Counted from the stretch's first letter, positions 41,546 to 51,022 are shown. The stretch: DNA of 64,000 nt from CAZJVD01 sp964549505 (GCA_964549505.1 CAZJVD010000001.1:248001-312000); one strand, 5' to 3'. The notes: generated by a model not told the origin, from the letters alone. Numbers and translations are program-made.

Positions 41546-41639
41546 CCAAATAGTGTCCGGCTACTTTTGGTAGCAACAACGCAGCATAACGCGAGCGATG
41601 ACGCGTTGTTGCTACCAAAAGTAGCCGGACACTATTTGG
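41546..41639. repeat. palindromic element A5 (family A, 94 bp)
   Basis: CCAAATAGTGTCC...GGACACTATTTGG. The inner stem ACAACGC/GCGTTGT is paired, and the centre is nearly identical to A4. It abuts the terminator on its left and, on its right, the TAA stop of the minus-strand barrel gene at 41640. Confidence 0.93.
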
Positions 41640-42176
41640 TTATAAGAAGATGCGGGTCGAAAGAAGAAAGTGAAACGTCTCGTAAGAGACCCCCGCCGCG
41701 AAAACGTGGATCCAGCCGAAGTCGGGTCCCACACTCCAGATCGCTGAGCGATTAATCATGAAGTCGTAACCGACATGACCACCAACACCAGGGTCCGTCG
41801 AAGCGCCGACACGACTTCCGAGCTGCGTAGAGATCGTCGAGAAGACGAGCCAAGGGCCGGCAAAGAAACCTCTAAACTTTTTCATCCGAAGATGTGCGTG
41901 CCACGTCCCTTCGACTCCTAAGTGGCTCACACGTATGTCGTAATGCGCGATGTCCTTTGTCGAGGTGAGACCCAAGAGACCGACACTCCACTCAGGATCC
42001 AACTTGAAACCGAGTACGCCGCCCCACTCCCATCTCGAACCAAGATCCATACCCACACTCGTGATCCCTGTTAGAAACGAAAGCGAAAACGTCTCCGCTG
42101 CGTACGAGGCTTTCGCCTCACGCGAAAATCCGCTCGCACTCAGAACGAGCACCAATATAGCGAAACGTGATCTCAT
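41640..42176 (-). CDS. small putative outer-membrane barrel protein
   Basis: A 178-residue protein. The signal peptide is RFAILVLVLSASGFSREAKA. The mature part alternates polar and aromatic strands (GSRWEWGGVLGFKL, WHAHLRMKKFRGFFAGPWLVF, VGPDFGWIHVF) and ends ...FLLSTRIFL, close to the usual C-terminal barrel signal. No family identified; an 8-strand barrel is likely from the length. Its ATG overlaps the RNase J stop (ATGA), so it is cotranscribed with rnj and udk. Confidence 0.65.
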   Translation of the reverse strand: MRSRFAILVLVLSASGFSREAKASYAAETFSLSFLTGITSVGMDLGSRWEWGGVLGFKLDPEWSVGLLGLTSTKDIAHYDIRVSHLGVEGTWHAHLRMKKFRGFFAGPWLVFSTISTQLGSRVGASTDPGVGGHVGYDFMINRSAIWSVGPDFGWIHVFAAGVSYETFHFLLSTRIFL

Positions 42177-43870
42177 TCTTTCTTTCCACCCTGGCGAACA
42201 CTGTGATGACGATCATCAATCGCCACAGGTATTGTCACGGGACGTTTTCCAGTCTGATCAAAATAATAACGTCGTAACTCGATACGGATCGCCTCGAGCA
42301 AACGCGCCGGCTGCAGCTTTCCGCGATTCCTTTTTATAAAATCCTCAACGAGCTCCACCGCCTCTTCCGAGAGAAACTGCCCATCTTCTTCTTGCAGGAT
42401 GCCGTAGCTGTGGACGCGTGGCCCGAGCGTGAGTCGGCCTTTCTCAAAATCGATTCCGAACGCCGAAACAACCATGCCGTTTTCAGCAAGTTTGCGTCGC
42501 TGCTTCAAAACTTCCTTTGGCACGATCGCGCCACTCTGATCGATGAGCTGACCGGATTCTTCGCGCTGTTCGACAACGGTCAATGCATCCGCTGACAACT
42601 CCATCACCGAACCATTGATCGCGACCACAACGTTCTTAGCAGCTACACCACACTCCCGCGCCAAAGCGCCGTGATGCACAAGATGCCGGTACTCTCCGTG
42701 AATCGGTACAAAAAACTTTGGCCGCACGGCTTTGAGCATGCGCTCGAGCTCCGGACGACTCGCGTGTCCCGAGGTGTGAATCTGATGCGACGATTCGTAC
42801 AAAACCTCGGCTCCCTGACGATAGAGCTCGTTGATCACCCGATTGATCGCTAACTCGTTACCGGGAATAAAACGCGAGCTCATCAGAACTTCGTCGCCTT
42901 TTTGAATTCTAATGTAGCGGTGCTCACCCATCGCGATTCTTCGAAGCGCGGACCGAAACTCGCCCTGGCTCCCCGATGCAATGATGATCATCTTCGTGCG
43001 ATCGTGATCGTCGACGGCCTCGATCGGAACAACAATATCCTCAGCCTTCTTGATGTACTTCAGCTCGCCCGCAAAGCGGACGTTCTGATCCACACTTCTT
43101 CCCGCGAGCACGACTTTTTTCCCAAGCTTGCGAGCGATATCAAAAACCTGACCCACCCGAGCAACGTTCGACGAAAACATCGTGACAATCGTCATACCCT
43201 GCACGCGCGTGAACTCACGCAGAAGATTATCGTGCACCGTCTTCTCAGAGGGGTTGTCACTATGACGTTCGACATTGGTCGAATCCGAAAGCATGAGCAA
43301 AACACCTTCGTCACCCAACTTCTTGAAAAAGTTTAAATCGGTCGTGTTACCGAAATACGGTTCCGCATCGATTTTGAAATCTCCCGTATGAAGAATCTTG
43401 CCTATCGGCGTATCGATTGCGATCGCAAGCGCTTCGACAATACTGTGATTGACGGGACAAGGCTCCAATTGAAAATGCTTGAAACTGACCTTCTTCCCAG
43501 GTGTCATCAGCTTAATTTCGAGTTCGTCGAGCAATCCCCACTCATCAAACCGCTGCCGGATCAATCGGGACGCGAACTCTGTGGTGTAAACAGGCGCCGC
43601 AAGTCCGTGATTGAACGCAAAGCAGAGCGCACCCATATGATCTTCATGACCGTGCGTGATGATGTACGCTTTGAGTTTCTCGCGACGTTCGAGAATGTAG
43701 TCAAAAGCTGGGATCACATAATCGATCCCGAACTCCTCGAGATCTGGGAAAAGAAGACCGCAGTCAACGATGAGCATCTCGTCTTGATACTCGATCGCCA
43801 TACAGTTCATACCGATCTCGCCCAAGCCTCCCAACGGAACGACACGAAGCGTGCTCAGTGCGGATTTCAC
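42173..43870 (-). CDS. rnj: ribonuclease J
   Basis: A 565-residue metallo-beta-lactamase-fold RNase with 5'-3' exo- and endonuclease activity. Seen are the THGHEDHMGAL zinc motif near residue 75, LHTGDFKIDAEP, SDSTNVERHSD, the beta-CASP region (FSSNVARVGQVFDIARK ... ASGSQGEFRSALRRIA) and IHTSGHASRPELERML with HGEYRHLVHH. Its presence together with RNase R and without visible RNase E is in line with a non-enterobacterial RNA decay system. 4-bp overlaps on both sides (udk upstream, barrel gene downstream). Confidence 0.95.
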   Translation of the reverse strand: MKSALSTLRVVPLGGLGEIGMNCMAIEYQDEMLIVDCGLLFPDLEEFGIDYVIPAFDYILERREKLKAYIITHGHEDHMGALCFAFNHGLAAPVYTTEFASRLIRQRFDEWGLLDELEIKLMTPGKKVSFKHFQLEPCPVNHSIVEALAIAIDTPIGKILHTGDFKIDAEPYFGNTTDLNFFKKLGDEGVLLMLSDSTNVERHSDNPSEKTVHDNLLREFTRVQGMTIVTMFSSNVARVGQVFDIARKLGKKVVLAGRSVDQNVRFAGELKYIKKAEDIVVPIEAVDDHDRTKMIIIASGSQGEFRSALRRIAMGEHRYIRIQKGDEVLMSSRFIPGNELAINRVINELYRQGAEVLYESSHQIHTSGHASRPELERMLKAVRPKFFVPIHGEYRHLVHHGALARECGVAAKNVVVAINGSVMELSADALTVVEQREESGQLIDQSGAIVPKEVLKQRRKLAENGMVVSAFGIDFEKGRLTLGPRVHSYGILQEEDGQFLSEEAVELVEDFIKRNRGKLQPARLLEAIRIELRRYYFDQTGKRPVTIPVAIDDRHHSVRQGGKKE

Positions 43871-44481
43871 GCAGTCCCCTGATTGAGAAGTTCACGGATT
43901 CTGGAAACGATGGCGTGTGCCGCGGGCTCGTTCTCCTCGCCAACAATCACGTTGGCGTACGAAGCGGTAGGCTGAATGAACTTAGTATGCATGGGTCGTA
44001 CGATGTCATAGTACTGCTCAATAACGCTATCAAAAGTACGCCCGCGCTCCTTAACGTCGCGATGCAGCCGACGTATGAACCGAACGTCGGCATCAACATC
44101 CATAAAGATCTTTAGATTGAGTAGCTCGCGAATCTCCGGGTCCCAGAGAGCAAAGATTCCTTCAAGTGCGACGACATCACAGGGTCCAAGTTTCTCAGTC
44201 TTCTTCGAACGCTTGCTGACCGAATAGTCATAAACAGGAACAGCAACCGACCCACCTTCGCGTAACGTCTGGATATGTTTTCGCAGGAGCGCCCAATCAA
44301 AAGCCTCGGGATGGTCGAAGTTACGTTTGCCGTTAACGATGAGCTCCTCATTAGGAACGGCGAGATAGTACGCGTCTTGATGGAGAACTCCGAACCGGGG
44401 ATGGCTTACGAGATTCTTGATTCTCGTGATGAACGTTGTTTTTCCGGAGCCCGAACCCCCAGCAATACCCATGAAATACAT
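43867..44481 (-). CDS. udk: uridine kinase
   Basis: A 204-residue P-loop kinase of pyrimidine salvage (uridine/cytidine to UMP/CMP). Walker A is GGSGSGKTTF at residues 8-17; HQDAYYL, FDHPEAFDWALLRKHI, PVYDYSVSKRS and LEGIFALWDPEIRELLNLKIFMDVDADVRFIRR are typical. It is the first gene of an udk-rnj-barrel operon (ATGA overlap with rnj). The tail FIQPTASYANVIV is also standard. Confidence 0.93.
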   Translation of the reverse strand: MYFMGIAGGSGSGKTTFITRIKNLVSHPRFGVLHQDAYYLAVPNEELIVNGKRNFDHPEAFDWALLRKHIQTLREGGSVAVPVYDYSVSKRSKKTEKLGPCDVVALEGIFALWDPEIRELLNLKIFMDVDADVRFIRRLHRDVKERGRTFDSVIEQYYDIVRPMHTKFIQPTASYANVIVGEENEPAAHAIVSRIRELLNQGTA

Positions 44482-44506
44482 ACGCCGGTTGTATCATAAT
44501 GGGGCC

Positions 44507-45613
44507 TCAGCGCGGAACTCGGAGAACAGTGCCTTTTGGAATACGAACGCGATCCTCAAAAACTTCGGGCTGCAGTGCCGGATTGAGATCGACAAACATC
44601 CGATACGCCGCCTTTCCATATCGGTTCCGAAACGAACGAATGGAACGCGTGCGATCCGTACGAACCTCTTCGAAGGATATGGGTTTGTCCCTTACGACTG
44701 GTCCAAAGTAGCGATCCGCAGCGCCTTCTACTGCTATAGCAGCCAACAGACTTGGAAAAAAGTTCCGGCTCGCAAATCCAAAACGCGCTCCCTTGAAGTT
44801 CTGTAAAAGCGACGCAAAATCTTCGACTTCCGAGAGTCGCACGGCTCGCATGATCGACTTGCGACCATGATTGTAGGCGATCACGGCCAACGCCCAGCTT
44901 CCAAGCTGTTCATAGTTTGCTTTGAGCAAGCGTGCGGCGGCACGTGTCGCCTGCAACGGATCGTTCCGTTCGTCCATCACATGATCAATTCTTAAATAAT
45001 CGCGTCCGGTCCCGCGAATGAACTGCCAGATCCCACTCGCGCCTACTTTTGAGCGCGCGCGCAGATTGAACCCGCTCTCGACGAACGGCAGCCGTGTGAT
45101 TTCAACGGGTACTTCTTCTTCGTGGAAAATTTTTTCCATCGCCGGCAAGTAGCGCCCCGAACTGATCAGCGCGTTTCGAAAAACATCGGATTGGCCTAGT
45201 TGAAACCGAATCCGTCGTCGCGTCGCCGCTTCCACAAACCGACAGGGATCCGTGTTCCCGGCAAAGAGATTCTCCACATAAGCCTCGTCCGCCGTAAGTT
45301 CGCTCTTCGTATTCTGCTTCTTGTGCACCGAGAGCAAAACGGCTCGCCACTTCTCTTTCTTCTTTCGAATGAGCGCGCGTTGTTCAGCTTTTCGTTCTGG
45401 CAGAACCAGGGTTTCATAGACGACGGAACCATACACGCCATCGTGTATGACGCCCTGACGGGACGAAAGTTCTCCGTATACTTTGGTCCAAAAGCCTACG
45501 AGCTCCTGAACGTAAGGGGTCGTTTCGTCGGTAAACACCTGGGGCTCCCCACGGGTGGTGTTCGAGAGAAAAACCAAGACAAGAGTCGTCGTAAAAAGAT
45601 ATGAAAAGTGCAT
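44507..45613 (-). CDS. lytic transglycosylase (SLT domain)
   Basis: A 368-residue exported murein enzyme. The signal peptide is FSYLFTTTLVLVFLSNTTRG. The catalytic Glu is in LPFVESGFNLRARSKVGASGIWQFI near residue 180, followed by RNDPLQATRAAARLLKANYEQL and ALAVIAYNHG, the MltC/MltD-like SLT pattern. The end (DRVRIPKGTVLRVP) hints at a short LysM-like or wall-binding tail but no full LysM is visible. ATG 45613 was taken over GTG 45616. It cleaves peptidoglycan between MurNAc and GlcNAc; a role in wall remodelling is likely. Confidence 0.85.
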   Translation of the reverse strand: MHFSYLFTTTLVLVFLSNTTRGEPQVFTDETTPYVQELVGFWTKVYGELSSRQGVIHDGVYGSVVYETLVLPERKAEQRALIRKKKEKWRAVLLSVHKKQNTKSELTADEAYVENLFAGNTDPCRFVEAATRRRIRFQLGQSDVFRNALISSGRYLPAMEKIFHEEEVPVEITRLPFVESGFNLRARSKVGASGIWQFIRGTGRDYLRIDHVMDERNDPLQATRAAARLLKANYEQLGSWALAVIAYNHGRKSIMRAVRLSEVEDFASLLQNFKGARFGFASRNFFPSLLAAIAVEGAADRYFGPVVRDKPISFEEVRTDRTRSIRSFRNRYGKAAYRMFVDLNPALQPEVFEDRVRIPKGTVLRVPR

Positions 45614-45666
45614 CACCGTGTTGTTCCGAGTTGTTCCAAGAACATGTTACTAAGAGCTGAGTCGTT

Positions 45667-47184
45667 ATGCACACCTCTTACGCGGCAACCTTCATTCTCT
45701 GCTTTTTTTTGACGGCAGCGGCCCACCGCCAGCCGATGGTCGTTCGCGCACTCGTTGCGCCCCCGCCCACAGGACTCAATCCCCGACAGACGGTCGACGC
45801 TACGGGACAGCGGATGGGAGCGCTTTGGTTTTCAGGACTTACGCGCATGAGCACCGAACTGAAGCCAGCACCGGATCTAGCGAAACGATGGTTCTTTGAT
45901 CCGGCTAAGAAAACCTGGACGTTTGAGATCGATACGTCGCGGCTCGATCACGGAGGAGAGAGGATCACACCGGAGCGGCTGGTCACCTGTCTCGAAAACT
46001 ATCGGGCCGGTAGCCCGGCCTCAGCTATCGCCAGTCAGCTCAGCCATTGGACCGGAACTTCAGTCCTGCGCGGTAATGTCGTTATCTCTCTGACGCGAAA
46101 CGATCCGTTTTTTCCTCAGCAAGTCGCGCTGCTTCGATACTTCCGGACCGATGGGCAGCTGCAACCATGCCTTGAGCCAGCATCTACAGACGCGATCATT
46201 GGCAGCGGGCCGTACCGCCCCACGCGCACGTCGTTGGAAACGCTCCTCTCGCAAGAAACATTTCGTTTCGATCCGATTGTTGAAGGACCCAACGCGATCG
46301 AACTGATCTTTGCCCGCGACGAAAACACACGCGCACTTCTGCTTCTGCAAGGCAAAGCGGATGTTGCCTACAGTACCTTCAATCTATCGAAGACCGATTG
46401 GTTTCGTCACCATCCGCCTTTTGGAGTGGTCGAACAGGACGGCGTGAACGTGAGTTACCTCGCGTTCAATACAAAGCGCGGCCCGCTCCAACACGCGGCC
46501 GTGAGACGGGCGCTGGCCTCGGCGCTGGATCGCGATAGTTACGTAAAACATCGCCTGTTTGAGTTTTGCACAACGGCAGAGAGCTTTATTCATCCGGCGC
46601 TCGGCTTCGGTACAGAAACAAAGCGCGTTAAATACGATCCGGCGATGGCAGAAAGAGCCCTCGATGCCGCTGGATGGCCACGCGATTCGAAGGGTCAGCG
46701 CTTTGAATTGGAGTATCTCTCAACACCGCAGATCGTCGGTCGCGAACAGGCTCTCTTTGTGCAACACGAGTTTAAAAAAATTGGCGTAACTGTGACGCTT
46801 CGGATTCGAGAAACGGGGGTGTTTTTTTCCGCCCTTCAGAGTGGGGCTTTTGACCTGCACACCTCCCGATGGATTGGGGTGAGTGATCCTTCGATTCTCA
46901 GAATCGCGTATGGAACCCGTGAAAAACGAAACCGAACCTTTTTTTCAAATACCGAGATCGATCGGCAGATCACATCGATGCTTGAGGAACATGATCCGGC
47001 GAGGCGTCGTATTCTCTTCGAAGCAATCGAGACGAAGCTGGCCGAAGAGCAGGCGTACGTCCCACTCTGGTTTTGGAACAACGCTATGGTCATCGATCAA
47101 AGCCGATGGTCGATAGCTGCCTCGGATATATCGCGTTCGAGCGCGTTTGAATCTCTCGCTCTCCTCATGAGGAAACAACCATGA
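45667..47184 (+). CDS. ABC transporter substrate-binding protein, family 5 (peptide type)
   Basis: A 505-residue periplasmic protein. The signal is YAATFILCFFLTAAAH. SBP_bac_5 marks are ALWFSGLTRMSTELKPAPDLAKRW near the N-terminus, PERLVTCLENY, VSYLAFNTKRGPLQHAAVRRALASALDRD in the middle and QAYVPLWFWNNAMV near the end. No permease or ATPase gene is adjacent, so the partner is elsewhere. The last codons overlap rsmE by 4 bp (ATGA). Ligand (oligopeptide, nickel or other) cannot be told. Confidence 0.85.
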   Translation: MHTSYAATFILCFFLTAAAHRQPMVVRALVAPPPTGLNPRQTVDATGQRMGALWFSGLTRMSTELKPAPDLAKRWFFDPAKKTWTFEIDTSRLDHGGERITPERLVTCLENYRAGSPASAIASQLSHWTGTSVLRGNVVISLTRNDPFFPQQVALLRYFRTDGQLQPCLEPASTDAIIGSGPYRPTRTSLETLLSQETFRFDPIVEGPNAIELIFARDENTRALLLLQGKADVAYSTFNLSKTDWFRHHPPFGVVEQDGVNVSYLAFNTKRGPLQHAAVRRALASALDRDSYVKHRLFEFCTTAESFIHPALGFGTETKRVKYDPAMAERALDAAGWPRDSKGQRFELEYLSTPQIVGREQALFVQHEFKKIGVTVTLRIRETGVFFSALQSGAFDLHTSRWIGVSDPSILRIAYGTREKRNRTFFSNTEIDRQITSMLEEHDPARRRILFEAIETKLAEEQAYVPLWFWNNAMVIDQSRWSIAASDISRSSAFESLALLMRKQP

Positions 47185-47894
47185 CCCTGCGACGCCTTTG
47201 GGTTGAAACGCTCCCGCTTGCCGATGCTGTCGTACAACTGGACACACGCGAGCAACACCACGCGATTTCGGTCCTGCGCCTGAAATCGGAAACAGTTGTC
47301 GAAGCCATTGATGGCAGCGGATCGGCTGTCGAAGCTCGGCTCATTGTAGAAAAAAAGAAAGTCTTTCTGAAATCCCATCATAAGACACCTACCCGGACCG
47401 AAAGCCCGGACGCCCTCGTTCCGTTGGTCCTTGGCTTAAGTTGGATCAAACCCGACGCCATGAGCTGGGCGGTCGAGAAACTCTGCGAGCTGGGACTCCG
47501 GACACTCGTCCCGATTTTTTCAGACCACGCTGCTATTAAGAAAGATTCTCCCGAGGAAAAACGTGTGCGTGATCGCTTGCAGACCGTTGCCGATCAATCG
47601 CTGAAACAGAGCGGTCGTCTCACGCGCCTCGAAATTCTCAAGACCCGTCACCTCGACGATTTTCAGCGGGAATACAGTCCCTTAACGTTTTCAGAGCGGC
47701 CCGGCGCGCCGCGTTTAACCCTCGCAGCTGGCGAGCGGCCACGCGCGGTACTTATTGGCCCCGAAGGGGGTTGGTCGGACAGAGAGGCGAGCTCTTTCGA
47801 AGCAGTTGCAAGCTTAGGCCCCTTGGTTCTACGAGCGGAGACCGCCGCGGTCGTCGCCCTCGCTCTACTTGGCCAAAAGCTTTCGTTTCGGTAA
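47181..47894 (+). CDS. rsmE: 16S rRNA m3U1498 methyltransferase
   Basis: A 237-residue SPOUT methyltransferase. Seen are EQHHAISVLRLKSETVVEAIDG at the N-terminus (PUA-like part), then LGLSWIKPDAMSWAVEKLCELG, and the knot motifs AVLIGPEGGWSDREA and LVLRAETAAVVALALL. It modifies U1498 of 16S rRNA in the 30S subunit. Start ATG 47181 overlaps the end of the preceding gene; 11 bp to the RDD gene. Confidence 0.93.
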   Translation: MTLRRLWVETLPLADAVVQLDTREQHHAISVLRLKSETVVEAIDGSGSAVEARLIVEKKKVFLKSHHKTPTRTESPDALVPLVLGLSWIKPDAMSWAVEKLCELGLRTLVPIFSDHAAIKKDSPEEKRVRDRLQTVADQSLKQSGRLTRLEILKTRHLDDFQREYSPLTFSERPGAPRLTLAAGERPRAVLIGPEGGWSDREASSFEAVASLGPLVLRAETAAVVALALLGQKLSFR

Positions 47895-47905
47895 GCTGGC
47901 TTCTC

Positions 47906-48517
47906 ATGAATCATGAACAGGACTCGAGTTTCAACTTTCGGGCTTTGAATCCCGGATTAGGTTTTCATCCCAGCGAAAAAAAGCCCGCGCCCGTTCGCGC
48001 TGTCACTCCGACTCGCGCCACACCCGTTCGGCAGACCCCAGAACCTCAGCCACGGACCTTCATTCAACGACAAACTCCTGCCCCGTCGCCAGCAGAAACA
48101 CCCGTTCTCGCTCTTGTGCCCGCGGAACCAGGAGTCCGTTTTGCTGCCTACATGATCGACTCGTTCATGAACCTCACGCTCTCATTGGGGGGCTTGGTCG
48201 GCGTCCTCCTGCTCTTGAAAATCTCGCCGAGAATTTTGTTAGCGCGTGACATCGTGCCTTTTGTCATCACGTTCGCATCTGTTTTTCATTGGGCGATTGT
48301 CCTCGCTCAGGAGGTCGGGTTTCGAACGAGTTTTGGAAAGCGGCTGTTTGGCCTTCGGTTGAACGCTCCACCTGCGGCGCTCTTCCTTCGAGGTTTTTTC
48401 TTTCTCATCTCGGTCGGTGCGCTGGGCATCGGCGTACTTTGGACACTGATCGGTCCTTCTCACCGCGGATGGCATGACCTCATCACGGACACGGTTCCCG
48501 TTCGCGAACCATCGTGA
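47906..48517 (+). CDS. RDD-family membrane protein
   Basis: A 203-residue protein. The N-terminal 75 residues are Pro/Thr/Gln-rich and soluble; then comes the RDD core: RFAAYMIDSFMNLTLSLGGLVGVLLLL (Arg, Asp), a second membrane helix, FRTSFGKRLFGLRL, a third helix, and GWHDLITDTVPV, the usual end. The family has no settled function; some members move Na+/H+ or other solutes. ATG 47906 is the first start after rsmE. It overlaps the next gene by 4 bp (GTGA). Confidence 0.85.
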   Translation: MNHEQDSSFNFRALNPGLGFHPSEKKPAPVRAVTPTRATPVRQTPEPQPRTFIQRQTPAPSPAETPVLALVPAEPGVRFAAYMIDSFMNLTLSLGGLVGVLLLLKISPRILLARDIVPFVITFASVFHWAIVLAQEVGFRTSFGKRLFGLRLNAPPAALFLRGFFFLISVGALGIGVLWTLIGPSHRGWHDLITDTVPVREPS

Positions 48518-49005
48518 AACGTGTGAGACGTATGCGTTCGATTCGTAACAAAATACTTTCAGCTAGCCGTCTCGAACTCAAGCTCAAACGTGCACGTCCA
48601 CGTCGTGTCGTTTTTACAAATGGATGTTTCGATATTTTGCATCCTGGTCACGTCCGTTACCTGGAACGCGCGCGCGCATTGGGCGATTGCCTGATTGTTG
48701 CCCTCAACTCGGATGAGAGTGTTCGATCCATTAAGGGCCCGGCACGTCCGATCAATCGTCTGAAAGATCGAGCTCAGGTGATGGCCGCCCTCGAAAGCGT
48801 CGATTACGTGACATGGTTTACGACGTCGACACCACTTAAGCTCATTGAGCGGTTAAAGCCAAACGTCTTAGCTAAAGGCGGCGACTGGCCCGTTTCTAAA
48901 ATCGTGGGTGCCGATGTCGTGATTGCCCGTGGTGGACGAGCCGTTTCGATTCCTTTTGTTGCGGGCCACAGCACAACGAGCGTTCTTTCGAAGATTACCG
49001 GGTAG
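48514..49005 (+). CDS. HldE/RfaE2-type D-glycero-beta-D-manno-heptose-1-phosphate adenylyltransferase
   Basis: A 163-residue stand-alone nucleotidyltransferase domain. Seen are VFTNGCFDILHPGHVRYLERAR (HxGH class I tRNA-synthetase-like site), CLIVALNSDESVRSIKGPARPI, AQVMAALESVDYV and KGGDWPVSKIVGADVV...FVAGHSTTSVLSKI. This matches the C-terminal half of HldE (ADP-heptose synthesis for LPS inner core) and the RfaE2 single-domain form; glycerol-3-phosphate cytidylyltransferase is the nearest alternative. GTG 48514 lies in a GTGA overlap; ATG 48532 is possible. Confidence 0.88.
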   Translation: MKRVRRMRSIRNKILSASRLELKLKRARPRRVVFTNGCFDILHPGHVRYLERARALGDCLIVALNSDESVRSIKGPARPINRLKDRAQVMAALESVDYVTWFTTSTPLKLIERLKPNVLAKGGDWPVSKIVGADVVIARGGRAVSIPFVAGHSTTSVLSKITG

Positions 49006-49057
49006 ATTTTGCCGAGTTTTGATTTTTTCAGGCGTTCGATATTCTAAAAGCAGAACT

Positions 49058-49483
49058 ATGACCGGCAATCTCAAAGTGCTGAACAATCAAATGAATCGCG
49101 AAGAGCAGATGTTCCAGGAATATCTCCAGCTACGTCGCGAACAGCACAAGGCCAAGCTGCGTGAAATGGAAGAAGATCAGGACCTCGAAGTCAATCAGAC
49201 ACAGAAAAAATACACGAAGCAAAAAGAAGAGCTCGAAAAGGACTTCAAAGTAACCCTTTCACGCGATCAAGAGCGCATGAAAGAAGAAGTTGTGAAAGCT
49301 CGATCGGGTCACGAAAGCATGCTGCAGGCGGAAAAAGAGAGTCGCTCGAAAGAGTTTGAAGAGATTCGCACGCGCGAACAAAAGAAAATCGAAGAATACA
49401 AAAAGAACCAAGAAGCCACAATCTCAAAGCTTCATGAAGAGTTTCAAGAAGCTGAAGACAATCTGCGCGCGAACCGATCTTAA
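49058..49483 (+). CDS. coiled-coil protein of unknown function
   Basis: A 141-residue, highly charged protein, nearly all predicted helix and coiled coil: QMFQEYLQLRREQHKAKLRE through EEYKKNQEATISKLHEEFQE, rich in E, K, Q and R, with no hydrophobic segment. ATG 49058 is used; no strong ribosome site (CAGAA) is seen. It ends within 4 bp overlap of the convergent HD-GYP gene. Could be a structural or adaptor protein. Confidence 0.6.
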   Translation: MTGNLKVLNNQMNREEQMFQEYLQLRREQHKAKLREMEEDQDLEVNQTQKKYTKQKEELEKDFKVTLSRDQERMKEEVVKARSGHESMLQAEKESRSKEFEEIRTREQKKIEEYKKNQEATISKLHEEFQEAEDNLRANRS

Positions 49484-50889
49484 GCCGCTCGACGGTCCGA
49501 GGAGTCGTCTGGATCGGGTTCGACCGTCATGTCATGAATCCCACGCTTCTTGTCAGTTCCAATCGAGAATATCTGATGAAGAAAAAAAACGAACTGCTGA
49601 TCGAGTGCGTCTTTCTTCGTCTGGCTCATTATCTTCAAAGCAGCGGCAGCTGACATCCCTTCACTCCATGGTGTCTTCTGAACGAGCTCGCAAAAGACAT
49701 TAGCCACGTTGACCAGTTTAGCAACAGCGTGAATCTTGTTACGCGTGAGCTTATGAGGAAATCCGTAGCCATTGATATCTTCGTGATGCTGTCGAGCCAC
49801 GAAAGCGACCGTATCCGGAATCCCCTTCACTTGACCCAGAATCTCACCGCCCCTTACGGTGTGTGTTTCATACGTTGCGCGTTCTTCATGCGTCATCTCG
49901 AGACGCGATTTTTTGAGTAGGTTTGGATCAATCTCCTTTTTCCCAATGTCGTGAAACATGCCTGACGTCGAGACCGAGAAAACGGTCCTCGGCGAGTGCC
50001 ATCCCGCTCGTTTCGCAAGCATCACGGAGTAAAGAGAAACAGCAAGACTGTGTGCGTACAGATGGTCGGAATGCTGATTGAGAAGCATCAGGAGATCAAG
50101 AGCGTCGTCCCGCACCGAGATAACATCGAGGGTCTCGCGCAGAAGTTCGTGGGCTTGGTTAAACGTGGCCTCGTCCACGCCGTTCACATACGCGTGCTCC
50201 ATAATGACAGAGCTTGTATACTTAAGGAATCCGACTTTCTTTTCCTTTGGAATCTTGTTGGAGTGGGAAACTACTTTTGCGAGGTTGACACTAAAGCCCA
50301 CGTAGCTACCGAAGTCCTCTTTCGTCATGTACAGAAAATCGACATTCTTACTTTTATAACTTTGGATACGTTCTGCGGCGAGATCCTCGCCTTTCTGTCC
50401 AACTTGAACATACTTAGTTTTTGAGAGACGTATGTGGATGGCGTAAGGAATTTTTTTTCCCGATACAAAGTCTTCAATTCGAACCTTGCAGAACTCCGCA
50501 TCACGATCCTCATCCTTGGGTTTGGGAGCTTCCTTAGCGAAAACGCTGCGAACCTTCTCCAAAAGCAATCCCTGCTGGAACGGCTTTGTCAGAAACTCTT
50601 TTACCCCGAGCGCGTACGCTTGCTGGGTTTCAATGATTTCAGCAAAGCCTGTCATTAAGATCATGGGAATCGATGGAAAACTGACTTTCATCCATTCGGC
50701 CAGCTGAATCCCTGTCACTTCGGGCATATTGATATCGGAGATCACGAGATCGAAAACTTTGGCACCTAGAATGTGCTGAGCTGTCTTACCGTCCGCGCAG
50801 CCGTGCACGTCGTGCCCCTCTTTCTTGAGGACGTTGACGAGAACGTCACGGAAGAATTCCTCATCCTCAACCACCAATATGAGACTCAA
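49480..50889 (-). CDS. receiver plus HD-GYP domain protein, predicted c-di-GMP phosphodiesterase
   Basis: A 469-residue RpfG-like protein. Receiver domain residues 1-120: ILVVEDEEFFRDVLVNVL, DLVISDINMPEVTG (phospho-Asp), ILMTGFAEI, FLTKPFQQG. A middle region of about 140 residues follows, then HD-GYP: HSLAVSLYSVMLA, GMFHDIGKKEIDPNLLKK, THTVRGGEIL, ARQHHEDINGYGFPHKLTRNKIH. The signature reads GFP in place of GYP, a common variant. It lowers c-di-GMP and so controls motility or surface behaviour. Confidence 0.9.
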   Translation of the reverse strand: MSLILVVEDEEFFRDVLVNVLKKEGHDVHGCADGKTAQHILGAKVFDLVISDINMPEVTGIQLAEWMKVSFPSIPMILMTGFAEIIETQQAYALGVKEFLTKPFQQGLLLEKVRSVFAKEAPKPKDEDRDAEFCKVRIEDFVSGKKIPYAIHIRLSKTKYVQVGQKGEDLAAERIQSYKSKNVDFLYMTKEDFGSYVGFSVNLAKVVSHSNKIPKEKKVGFLKYTSSVIMEHAYVNGVDEATFNQAHELLRETLDVISVRDDALDLLMLLNQHSDHLYAHSLAVSLYSVMLAKRAGWHSPRTVFSVSTSGMFHDIGKKEIDPNLLKKSRLEMTHEERATYETHTVRGGEILGQVKGIPDTVAFVARQHHEDINGYGFPHKLTRNKIHAVAKLVNVANVFCELVQKTPWSEGMSAAAALKIMSQTKKDALDQQFVFFLHQIFSIGTDKKRGIHDMTVEPDPDDSSDRRAA

Positions 50890-51022
50890 ATGTTCCTCCG
50901 GCTTTTTTTTCGGAGCTGACCGCGAAAAGACTAAGATAAATTTTCCTAACTCTTTTCGAAACCCGAGATGGGAAGCAGATCTTAACTTAGTTCACGAAAA
51001 CCTTACCCCGATAAGAGGACCG

